From NCBI GenBank assembly GCA_965199685.1, contig OZ241323.1, forward strand, positions 2,294,001-2,358,000: a DNA stretch of 64,000 bases. The letters run 5' to 3'. Every line of letters begins with the position of its first letter. Position 1 is the stretch's first letter. Under the pieces are notes generated by a model. That model saw nothing but the letters and a program-made list of their open reading frames with translations, made no database searches and had not been told where the DNA came from. Positions 25,473-32,642 of the stretch are shown here, one piece after another. The translations under genes and the position numbers were made by a program. The stretch comes from SP5GCR1 sp965199685 (lineage in GTDB: Bacteria; Pseudomonadota; Gammaproteobacteria; Poriferisulfidales; Oxydemutatoraceae).

Positions 25473-26405
25473 ATGAAAATACTTATTGCAAAGCAAACCA
25501 TGCGATTAAATGGTAAAAGAGTAGTGAACGGTGTCACTGCCGCATTGTTTTTATTATTGCTATCGGCACCAACATCTGTCAGTGCATATCAGGTAGGAGA
25601 AACTTTTCGTGATTGTGCCACATGTCCAGAGATGGTCGTGTTGCCGGCAGGAAAGTTCACGATGGGTTCACCTGAAGGAGAGAAAGGAAGACTCGATTGG
25701 GAAGGGCCGCAACGCCAAGTTACTATTCCTAAACCTTTTGCAGTGAGCAAACATGAGGTGACCGTAGGGCAATATGCAGAGTTTGTTAGAGAGACAAAAC
25801 ACAAAACCGGAAATTGTTATTATCCGCAAGATCAATCTTGGCATGATCCGGGTTTTAAGCAAAGCAATGATCATCCAGTAGTATGTGTCAATTGGGATGA
25901 TGCTTCAACCTATGCTTATTGGTTATCAGTGAAGACCGGGCATGAATACCGGTTATTGACTGAGGCGGAATGGGAATATGCGGCTCGCGCAGGAACGACT
26001 ACGCCATATCACTTTGGCAAAAGGATTCTAGGTAATCAAGCCAATTACGACGAAAACAACGAAGGCACTGTAGCAGTAGGCAGTTTTCCTGCAAACGCAT
26101 TTGAGCTACACGACATGCACGGCAATGTATGGGAATGGGTGGAGGACTGCTGGCACGATGATTACACTGGTGCACCGACAAACGGGAGTGCGTGGCTTGG
26201 CGGATGTAGAAAAGGCAATGAGGATGATTGTGACCCTGCTGCTGATTGGTGTAAAGAGCTGATAATTGGGAAAGAATTACGCGTGTTGCGTGGCGGCTCT
26301 TGGAGCAATGGAGAGGGCTTGCGCTCCGCGGTTCGCTTCTGGAGCATTGCTACTATACGGAACGGCGACGGCGGCTTCCGAGTTGCCCGGACGCTTACCC
26401 CATAA
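25473..26405 (+). CDS. Secreted FGE/C-type-lectin-fold protein 2 with hypervariable C-terminus
   Basis: Protein of 310 residues; the ATG at 25473 has AGGAGG upstream, so the in-frame TTG at 25455 is not needed. Signal peptide and FGE domain are nearly identical in DNA to copy 1 up to about 25985 and again over 26058-26290, which argues for very recent duplication. In contrast, codons 26304-26372 after GGSW are completely different from copy 1 (WSNGEGLRSAVRFWSIATIRN against WYNIPESLGSANRYRYYATNR, each in part), and the reading then rejoins GFRVARTLTP. A smaller difference lies near 26018-26060 (FGKRILGNQANYDEN against FGRMIISNQANYNRN). There are no FGE catalytic cysteines. Likely an exported binding protein. 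Confidence 0.9.
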   Translation: MKILIAKQTMRLNGKRVVNGVTAALFLLLLSAPTSVSAYQVGETFRDCATCPEMVVLPAGKFTMGSPEGEKGRLDWEGPQRQVTIPKPFAVSKHEVTVGQYAEFVRETKHKTGNCYYPQDQSWHDPGFKQSNDHPVVCVNWDDASTYAYWLSVKTGHEYRLLTEAEWEYAARAGTTTPYHFGKRILGNQANYDENNEGTVAVGSFPANAFELHDMHGNVWEWVEDCWHDDYTGAPTNGSAWLGGCRKGNEDDCDPAADWCKELIIGKELRVLRGGSWSNGEGLRSAVRFWSIATIRNGDGGFRVARTLTP

Positions 26406-26527
26406 ATCCTTAAATCTTTACCTCCGAGATTAAGGATGACGAGGCTTTGAACTGATTAGCAATGTTGGGCTATTGAAAAAGTACTGTCATCGTCCAAACG
26501 TAACCGCTTGCGCCACATGGTTTTGGT
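26406..26527. repeat. Spacer between FGE genes 2 and 3 with repeat remnant
   Basis: Holds the conserved post-FGE segment (ATCCTTAAATCTTTACCTC, GGATGACGAGGCTTTGAA) and a GGGCTATTGAAAAAGTAC remnant leading into the GCTTGCGCCACATGG promoter block. Confidence 0.7.
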
Positions 26528-26533
26528 TATAAT
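26528..26533 (+). promoter_or_regulatory. -10 box of FGE gene 3
   Basis: TATAAT in the conserved GGTTTTGGTTATAATGG block, 30 bp before the ATG. Confidence 0.5.
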
Positions 26534-26563
26534 GGGTTTTTCAATTTGAATAAAAGGAGGAAA

Positions 26564-27445
26564 ATGAAAATACTTATTGCAAAACAAACTATGCGATTAG
26601 GTAAGAGAATAGTGAACGGCATCGCTGCCGCGTTATTATTATTGCTATCGGCACCAACATCTGTCAGTGCATATCAGGTGGGAGAAACTTTTCGTGATTG
26701 TGCCACATGTCCGGAGATGGTCGTGTTGCCGGCAGGAAAGTTCATGATGGGTTCGCCCGAAGGAGAGAGAGGAAGAGAAGATTATGAAGGACCGCAACGT
26801 CAAGTTACTATTCCTGAACCTTTTGCAGTGAGCAAACATGAGGTGACCGTAGGGCAATATGCAGAGTTTGTTAGAGAGACAAAACATAAAACCGGAAATT
26901 GTTATGACTCGCAGAGATCTTGGGATGATCCGGGTTTTAAGCAAACCAATAATCATCCGGTGGTATGTGTTAATTGGGATGATGCTTCAACCTATGCTTA
27001 TTGGTTATCAGTGAATACTGGGCATGAATACCGGTTATTGACTGAGGCGGAATGGGAATATGCGGCTCGCGCTGGCACGACTACGGCGTATCATTTTGGC
27101 AGAGCGATTCTAGGTAATCAGGCCAATTATAACCGCAACAACGAAGGCACTGTAGCAGTAGGCAGTTTCCCTGCAAATGCGTTTGGGCTACACGACATGC
27201 ACGGCAATGTCTGGGAATGGGTGGAGGACTGCTGGCACGATGATTACACTGGTGCACCAACAAACAGTAGTGCGTGGCTTAGCGGATGTGTAAAGCATCA
27301 AGGGAAGGAGACTCGCGTGCTGCGTGGCGGTTCCTGGTACAGCGACCCACAGGGCCTCCGCTCCGCCTTTCGCGGCTGGTACGACGGCGCGACTATCCGG
27401 AGCGTCGTCATCGGGTTCCGTGTTTCCCGGACGCTTACCCCATAA
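26564..27445 (+). CDS. Secreted FGE/C-type-lectin-fold protein 3 with hypervariable C-terminus
   Basis: Protein of 293 residues with the same AGGAGG start context, signal peptide and FGE domain as copies 1 and 2, but more diverged and lacking the 17-residue insert (RKGNEDDCDPAADWCKE) before the final segment. The variable region 27338-27412 codes YSDP...GL...FR...GWYDGATIRSVVI after GGSW, and most of its variable codons end in C (TAC, AGC, GAC, GGC, ATC, GTC). It ends GFRVSRTLTP. Compared with copy 5, the invariant codons are identical while variable codons change at positions 1 and 2, the pattern expected from adenine mutagenesis of AAC codons. Last of the tandem trio. Confidence 0.9.
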   Translation: MKILIAKQTMRLGKRIVNGIAAALLLLLSAPTSVSAYQVGETFRDCATCPEMVVLPAGKFMMGSPEGERGREDYEGPQRQVTIPEPFAVSKHEVTVGQYAEFVRETKHKTGNCYDSQRSWDDPGFKQTNNHPVVCVNWDDASTYAYWLSVNTGHEYRLLTEAEWEYAARAGTTTAYHFGRAILGNQANYNRNNEGTVAVGSFPANAFGLHDMHGNVWEWVEDCWHDDYTGAPTNSSAWLSGCVKHQGKETRVLRGGSWYSDPQGLRSAFRGWYDGATIRSVVIGFRVSRTLTP

Positions 27446-27785
27446 ATCCTTAAATCTTTACCTCAGAGATTTCGGATGACGAGGCTTTGAGTTGATTACT
27501 AACTTTGTGCAGAACCTTGACAACCACCCCGTCAGGCTGCGCCTGCCACCCCTCCAGAGGAGGGGAATTGTCCAGTGTAAAACCTTGACAATGACGTTAC
27601 CTCATTGTTAGGACAAGCCTTAGCTTGTCCGACCAATATACCTATGTAGAGGTTCTGCATAACGTCACGCCGTTTGACCTACTGGCTCAAACGGTGGATA
27701 TAGCATATTGCAATGGATACATTACCTAACCCGTAAAAGTTCTGCACAAGGTTACGCCACTTGTGCTACTGCAACAAGTGGCGGC
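27446..27785. repeat. Repeat-filled spacer after FGE gene 3
   Basis: Contains a GGACAAGC/GCTTGTCC hairpin (about 27612-27631) and two hairpins of the TTCTGCA-family: GCCGTTTGA/TCAAACGGT (27669-27677, 27687-27695) and GCCACTTG/CAAGTGGC (27756-27763, 27775-27782). There is also a CCCCTCCAGAGGAGGGG hairpin near 27550. The last repeat abuts the stop codon of the next gene. No ORF of note. Confidence 0.8.
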
Positions 27786-28526
27786 TTAGTTATATAAAGT
27801 CCGACCTCCATCCACAGCAAGGGTCTGACCAGTGATATAGTTCGCATCTCGTACTAAAAACAGTACTGCCGAGGCAATATCGTCGGGAAGTCCTGCTCGT
27901 TTGAGCATCGTGCGGTCTAAAACATCTTGCTTTCTCTCATCGTCGTAATCGTTCTCCGGCCATAGGATTGCACCCGGCGAGACCATATTGCACCGCACTT
28001 GAGGTGCGAGTTCTTTAGCCAGAGATTGAGTAATCATTGCCAATCCAGCTTTGCTCGCCGAGTAGACGGTATGATTTTTGAGTGGGCGAATTGAATGTAT
28101 GTCGCCGATGTTGACAATGCATCCACCGTGTTCGCTGAGCATGTCGGCAAGCACACAACTTAAAAATAGCGGTGCTCTCATATTGATGTTGATTAACGCG
28201 TCCCAATGCGCTTTATCTAAGCTCCCAAGTTCGGTGGGGTAAAAGGCCGAAGCATTATTAACCAATGCATCCAAACGTCCCCACTGATTTTGCACTGATT
28301 GTGCAAGTTCTTCTATCGCTTGTAGTTCGCATAAGTCGGCAGTGAAAGCACATGCCGAGTCAGGGCGTTGTGCGTTGAGGTTATTGACGATTTCCAGCGC
28401 ATCAGTGGCAGAGTGATTATAATGTAAGATCACCCGCATCCCAGCATGGTGCAGTGTCTTTGCAATCTGCGCACCAATGCGCTTGGCAGCACCCGTGATT
28501 AACGCAACCGGTTGTTTATTCTCCAT
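27786..28526 (-). CDS. Pteridine reductase-like short-chain dehydrogenase
   Basis: Short-chain dehydrogenase/reductase of 246 residues, probably a FolM/PTR1-type dihydropterin or dihydrofolate reductase. The nucleotide-binding motif is TGAAKRIG; the arginine in TGxxxRxG is typical of pteridine reductases and signals NADPH use. Catalytic residues are in NIGDIHSIRP and YSASKAGLAM. The C-terminal NYITGQTLAVDGGRTLYN is standard for the fold. It is convergent with the FGE array and divergent from uppP. In related bacteria this gene sits next to folB-folK, so the FGE array looks inserted between them. Another SDR substrate cannot be excluded. Confidence 0.85.
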   Translation of the reverse strand: MENKQPVALITGAAKRIGAQIAKTLHHAGMRVILHYNHSATDALEIVNNLNAQRPDSACAFTADLCELQAIEELAQSVQNQWGRLDALVNNASAFYPTELGSLDKAHWDALININMRAPLFLSCVLADMLSEHGGCIVNIGDIHSIRPLKNHTVYSASKAGLAMITQSLAKELAPQVRCNMVSPGAILWPENDYDDERKQDVLDRTMLKRAGLPDDIASAVLFLVRDANYITGQTLAVDGGRTLYN

Positions 28527-28578
28527 TAAATTGTGACTCCTGCTATGATAGGTTGATTTAAGTATATGGAAGAAACTG

Positions 28579-29373
28579 ATGGACCTTTTTCAAGCAAGTA
28601 TTCTCGCATTAGTACAGGGGGTTACTGAATTCCTGCCAATTTCGAGTTCGGCACACCTGATATTGGCAGCGCATTTTTTCGGTTTGGGTGAAGGTTTTTT
28701 GGCATTTGATATTGCAGTACATAGTGGCACATTGGCAGCAGTGGTGTTCCATTTTCGCAAAGAACTCATCAATATGCAACCGAACCATTCATCAAAAATC
28801 TCACTTTCGGTTGATCAGAATATATGGTTAACACTAATCGTTGCGTCCTTACCAGTTTTTATCGCTGGTGCATTGCTACGGGATTTAGTGGCAACTGAGT
28901 TGCGTAGCACTGAGGTCATCGCTGTGGCAACGATTGTCTTTGCGTTTGTGTTGTGGTTTGCAGATGCGCGAAGAAACACGGCAGCAGCGCAGACGATAAA
29001 TCTTAAGCAAGCGTTTATCATTGGTTTAGCCCAAACGCTTGCGTTAATTCCCGGTACATCCAGAGCCGGTATCACGATTGCCGCAGCACTTCTGCTTGAT
29101 TTATCCCGCCGGCAGTCGTTGAATTTTTCGTTTTTATTGGCAATACCAGTAATTGCTGCTGCCAGTGCATTGAATATCTGGGAGATATTCAATGGTTCAA
29201 AGATAAATGCCGAGTTGTGGTACCCAATGGCAGTAGGATTTGTTATTTCCGCAGTATTTGCATTGCTAACGATAAAATTGTTCATTCGCTTCGTTGAAAA
29301 AATAGGGTTGCTGCCCTTCGTGATCTATCGTATTTTACTCGGTATCATATTGCTGCTATTTATAACGAATTGA
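28579..29373 (+). CDS. uppP: Undecaprenyl-diphosphatase
   Basis: BacA/UppP membrane phosphatase, 264 residues, which recycles undecaprenyl diphosphate for cell-wall and polysaccharide synthesis. Characteristic motifs are QGVTEFLPISSSAHL near the N-terminus and PGTSRAGITIAAALLLDLSR, with the catalytic Glu-rich and PGxSRSG-type sequences; here the latter reads PGTSRAG. Eight hydrophobic segments are apparent. It is divergent from the pteridine reductase gene (52 bp apart) and overlaps cca by 14 bp at convergent ends. The product supports the lipid carrier pool that surface-glycan synthesis would also use. Confidence 0.95.
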   Translation: MDLFQASILALVQGVTEFLPISSSAHLILAAHFFGLGEGFLAFDIAVHSGTLAAVVFHFRKELINMQPNHSSKISLSVDQNIWLTLIVASLPVFIAGALLRDLVATELRSTEVIAVATIVFAFVLWFADARRNTAAAQTINLKQAFIIGLAQTLALIPGTSRAGITIAAALLLDLSRRQSLNFSFLLAIPVIAAASALNIWEIFNGSKINAELWYPMAVGFVISAVFALLTIKLFIRFVEKIGLLPFVIYRILLGIILLLFITN

Positions 29374-30499
29374 GTGCCTCAAGGTATTTTTTGCGCACCT
29401 GAGCCTTTGCTTGTTCGCCCGGCAAATCCTGCAGACTTGAGTCGAATTTAACTGCGGCGACCGTATCTAAGGCAAGTGTAATACGATTTATTGGGGCGGT
29501 AAGACAGATATTCTCAAAGTTGGATAGTTCATACGCCGTTAACAAGTTTTGAAGTTGTTCACGGTCTCTGAGTGCATCCGCCTGGTTTAGAAAATCTAAT
29601 AACTCTTCGTTTGATAGATCAGCCGCAGATTTCAACGATATATCAGACTTTTCTGCCAAGCGAATTATTTTTTGGCAACGGCTTGGTAATTTCCATCGCT
29701 CGCTCAAAGTGTTGATAGAAAGACCAATACGGTGCGCGTAAAAAGACAATATTGCCAACAAAATGTCAGGCACGTGTTTCGGTGCCTGATCTATCGCATC
29801 AAACAAAGATGTACTCATAGGGATGTTGTCTTTGCCGGCACTATTGGCAAGATGATGAAAAAAGTTGTCTAATTCTGGTGCGATACGCGCCAGTGCGCCG
29901 ACACCCAACAACGTTTTTAAGTAAATTGACGGCCGACCAGTTGCAAAAGCCTTAGCCGTTTCTTGCCAAACACGCTCGGCAACCAAGTAATCCACCTCTC
30001 CGTTTGCGACCATCTCTTGTATAAGGTTTAGCGTCTCAGGTGCGATGGTAAATCCCAGCGACTCAAAACGCGCGGCAAAACGCGCAACACGCAGTACTCT
30101 GACTGGGTCTTCGACGAAGGCGTGAGAGACATGTCTGAGCAAACATGCTTTTATATCTTGCTGTCCGCCCCACGGATCTATTAATGTGCCATCCGAATCT
30201 TGCGCAATCGCGTTAATGGTTAGATCGCGCCGTTTAAGATCATCTTCTATGGAGATATTCGGTGAGGTATTAAACTTAAAGCCGTGATAACCATGACTGG
30301 TTTTGCGTTCGGTACGAGCCAAAGCATATTCTTCGCCTGTTCTAGGGTGTATGAAAACCGGAAAATATTTTCCGACTTGTTTGAAGCCCCGCTTTAGCAT
30401 CTCTTTGGGTGTGGCACCGACAACGACCCAATCTTTTTCCGACACTTTTTGATTTAGCAAAGTATCGCGCACCGCACCGCCTACTAAATAAATTTTCAT
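29360..30499 (-). CDS. cca: CCA-adding tRNA nucleotidyltransferase
   Basis: Class II CCA-adding enzyme, 379 residues from the ATG at 30499, giving the typical N-terminus MKIYLVGGAVRD; a 22-residue upstream extension is in frame but atypical. It completes or repairs the 3' CCA of tRNA. Motifs are GGAVRD, the aspartate-bearing EKDWVVVGATP, RTGEEYALAR, RRDLTINAIAQD and DPVRVLRVARFAARF. The C-terminal half lacks an obvious HD phosphohydrolase motif, unlike the 412-residue E. coli enzyme. It is convergent with uppP. Confidence 0.94.
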   Translation of the reverse strand: MKIYLVGGAVRDTLLNQKVSEKDWVVVGATPKEMLKRGFKQVGKYFPVFIHPRTGEEYALARTERKTSHGYHGFKFNTSPNISIEDDLKRRDLTINAIAQDSDGTLIDPWGGQQDIKACLLRHVSHAFVEDPVRVLRVARFAARFESLGFTIAPETLNLIQEMVANGEVDYLVAERVWQETAKAFATGRPSIYLKTLLGVGALARIAPELDNFFHHLANSAGKDNIPMSTSLFDAIDQAPKHVPDILLAILSFYAHRIGLSINTLSERWKLPSRCQKIIRLAEKSDISLKSAADLSNEELLDFLNQADALRDREQLQNLLTAYELSNFENICLTAPINRITLALDTVAAVKFDSSLQDLPGEQAKAQVRKKYLEALNSL

Positions 30500-30567
30500 T
30501 GTGCATAGCATAGCATGTATACCTTGAGTGGAATAGTGGTATGCTTGCAAGGGGGTGCGGGACATAT

Positions 30568-32247
30568 TTAAGTGTTAGTGTGCCTTTTTAGATAACCCGA
30601 CATCACCTGTAGCGCAAGCGATCTAGCTTGTTTCTCGTCTACAAAAAACTGCAATGGTTGGATAAGTTGTTGGGTGTTTCTCAGTACCGAATCTTGCATT
30701 TCTTTTGGCATCTCAGCTTTAAGTTTAGGATAATTTTCCTTATACCATGCCTGAAGCGATGTGGTTGTAATTCGTTTTGCAACAGATTGATTATGTGCCT
30801 TTATCAGCTTTGATAGGGAGCGAATTTCTCCGCTGCGTATTTGTGTTTTCACCTCAGTGGATAGTTGTATTTTCTTATCTTTGGCATTTTTGAAAAGCCG
30901 CTTGGCGGTAGTTGAAAGGCTTTTTGTAACCGATGAAGTTTGTGCAGTGGGAACTGTGGGCACAGCATCTGCTTGTGGTTCTTCATTTGCTGATGAAACC
31001 GGAGGGATAGCAATCGGAAGCATATCGGTGTCAGACGTCGAGCTAAGAGTCGGGGTTTCGGTCTGCATGATGCTTTCTTCGGTTTGTGCCGGTGGTGTGG
31101 TCGATGGTGTAGATATCAGAGGTGTTTCCATTGTGGCTTGTGCCGAGGAAGCAGAAGGTATCGGCTCCGGCATTGTCTCAGTTTGATTAGGCGGCGTACC
31201 AACACTAGGTTCTGAAGTGGAAGGTGGTCTTTGTGCAGATTGCTTGGCCTCCTTTTGTGCAGTAGCCGTGGCGGCTAGTTGCTGAGTGCTCTCGGCAAAA
31301 GCACTGTCTTCTTTGGTTGCCTTTACTTCGGCAGTAATGTCGGATTTACTCATTGGTTTCATCGCCGGTACTGCATTTTGTCCATGTAGCTCTTTTACAA
31401 GTGCATCGGTATGTTGGGTGATCATCTGGTCGGCAATAGCCGAGGCTTTGGTTTCCGTCATCTCTTGTGGCGACGAAAAGTACGCACTGACAATGGCTTC
31501 TTGGATGTTTGAGTTAAGCCTTTCGATATCGTTGGGATCGCAGTAATAGCGCATAATAAGATTAGGGTCTTTAGATAACTTTGCAACGATTTGCTCTTGA
31601 CAATACTCGGGGTGGGAATATTTTACTGCCAAACTTAGGGGCTGCAGTTGCGCGGCAACATACTTTGCAATGACATCTTTGGCAATTGCCATTCCAGTTG
31701 TTTCCCAGTTTATTCCGCCGTGTTGATAAACTTCTTCCATGATGGCCTTTTGAATACTAGAGATTAGTTTTTCGGTTTCAATTTTTCCAGCCGTATAAGG
31801 CCCTACCAACTCAGGATATTTAGACATTTCTTCAGCCAATAACTTGTTGCACTGCTGTGGCGACAAGTAAAGTTGTGTATCGGCTAAAGTGCTTTTGATG
31901 ATATCTAGATTTTTCAACGCTTTTCGTACATGGCGTGCTGCCAAGGGTTTATTTTGTTTGCCTAACTCGTAAAGCTGGCTAAGATCATCCGACTCGGTTC
32001 GGTAATTTATCATGTATTTTCCAACCGCTTCACCATAGGAGCGTTCAACCTCGTTGATGAAAGACTCGGTAGCCATTTTGTGTTCTTGATTGACCCTACT
32101 TGGATTGTATTTAGATTTTATCCATGTGACAAAGCGCGATATAAAGGAACTGCCACGCACATCCAGTTTGTTCGTGGTTTGATTGAAAAAAATGTTTCCG
32201 TTTCTATCAGCAACTCTTTGAAAGTCATTGGTGCTTAATTCTGGCAT
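30568..32247 (-). CDS. Uncharacterised effector-like protein downstream of the SopB homologue
   Basis: Protein of 559 residues, not recognised. Residues 1-60 are polar with basic patches and no signal peptide. Residues 60-290 look alpha-helical, with repeated KYPELVGPYTAGK/HPEYCQEQ-like motifs. Residues 300-440 are a low-complexity Pro/Thr/Ser/Glu linker. The last 115 residues are basic and helical (KNAKDKKIQLSTEVKTQIR, in part). The start has a strong AGGGAGG site. It follows the SopB-like gene on the same strand, and without the inserted element the two would be about 45 bp apart, so they were probably one operon. The organisation (disordered linker, no export signal, effector neighbour) suggests a translocated protein; this is inference. 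Confidence 0.75.
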   Translation of the reverse strand: MPELSTNDFQRVADRNGNIFFNQTTNKLDVRGSSFISRFVTWIKSKYNPSRVNQEHKMATESFINEVERSYGEAVGKYMINYRTESDDLSQLYELGKQNKPLAARHVRKALKNLDIIKSTLADTQLYLSPQQCNKLLAEEMSKYPELVGPYTAGKIETEKLISSIQKAIMEEVYQHGGINWETTGMAIAKDVIAKYVAAQLQPLSLAVKYSHPEYCQEQIVAKLSKDPNLIMRYYCDPNDIERLNSNIQEAIVSAYFSSPQEMTETKASAIADQMITQHTDALVKELHGQNAVPAMKPMSKSDITAEVKATKEDSAFAESTQQLAATATAQKEAKQSAQRPPSTSEPSVGTPPNQTETMPEPIPSASSAQATMETPLISTPSTTPPAQTEESIMQTETPTLSSTSDTDMLPIAIPPVSSANEEPQADAVPTVPTAQTSSVTKSLSTTAKRLFKNAKDKKIQLSTEVKTQIRSGEIRSLSKLIKAHNQSVAKRITTTSLQAWYKENYPKLKAEMPKEMQDSVLRNTQQLIQPLQFFVDEKQARSLALQVMSGYLKRHTNT

Positions 32248-32286
32248 ATCCCCCTCCCTGAATTTTTAGAAAAAGTTTAGATCATT

Positions 32287-32632
32287 GGCTGTTGAAAAAG
32301 TGGTATTCCCCTCCTCTGGAGGGGTGGCAGGCGAAGCCTGACGGGGTGGTTTTTTGCGTACCCACCAATTAGGACAAGCCTTAGCTTGTCCGACCCACAT
32401 ACCCACGTTATGGTTTTGCACAATGTCACGCCGATTGACCTACTGGTTCAATCGGCGATTCAATATGCCCTCCCTAAAGTACCATTCTGTATCACTACAA
32501 TCGCCACGCGCCACCGAATTATGGTTACCATAATATAAAATGGATGAATGTATTGATGGTGCAGGCGCAACACGTTTGGGAGGGCATGTTAGCCCTCCCC
32601 TACGGTTCATAAAACACTTTTTCAACAGCCCC
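32287..32632. mobile_element. 346-bp composite terminal-inverted-repeat element between two effector-like genes
   Basis: GGCTGTTGAAAAAGTG (32287-32302) pairs with CACTTTTTCAACAGCC near 32615-32630, and ATCATT occurs directly outside both ends (32281-32286, 32633-32638) as a probable target duplication. Inside are the GGACAAGC/GCTTGTCC hairpin, the GCCGATTGA/TCAATCGGC hairpin (32430-32438, 32448-32456), a CCCCTCC/GGAGGGG hairpin and a split GGGAGGGC cassette. It encodes no transposase. Confidence 0.75.
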
Positions 32633-32642
32633 ATCATTGGGT

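Noticed and set aside
24145..27445. FGE genes as true sulfatase-activating formylglycine-generating enzymes
   Set aside because: The C-terminal segment lacks the catalytic cysteine pair of real FGE, no sulfatase gene is nearby, and the segment is hypervariable; only the fold is shared.
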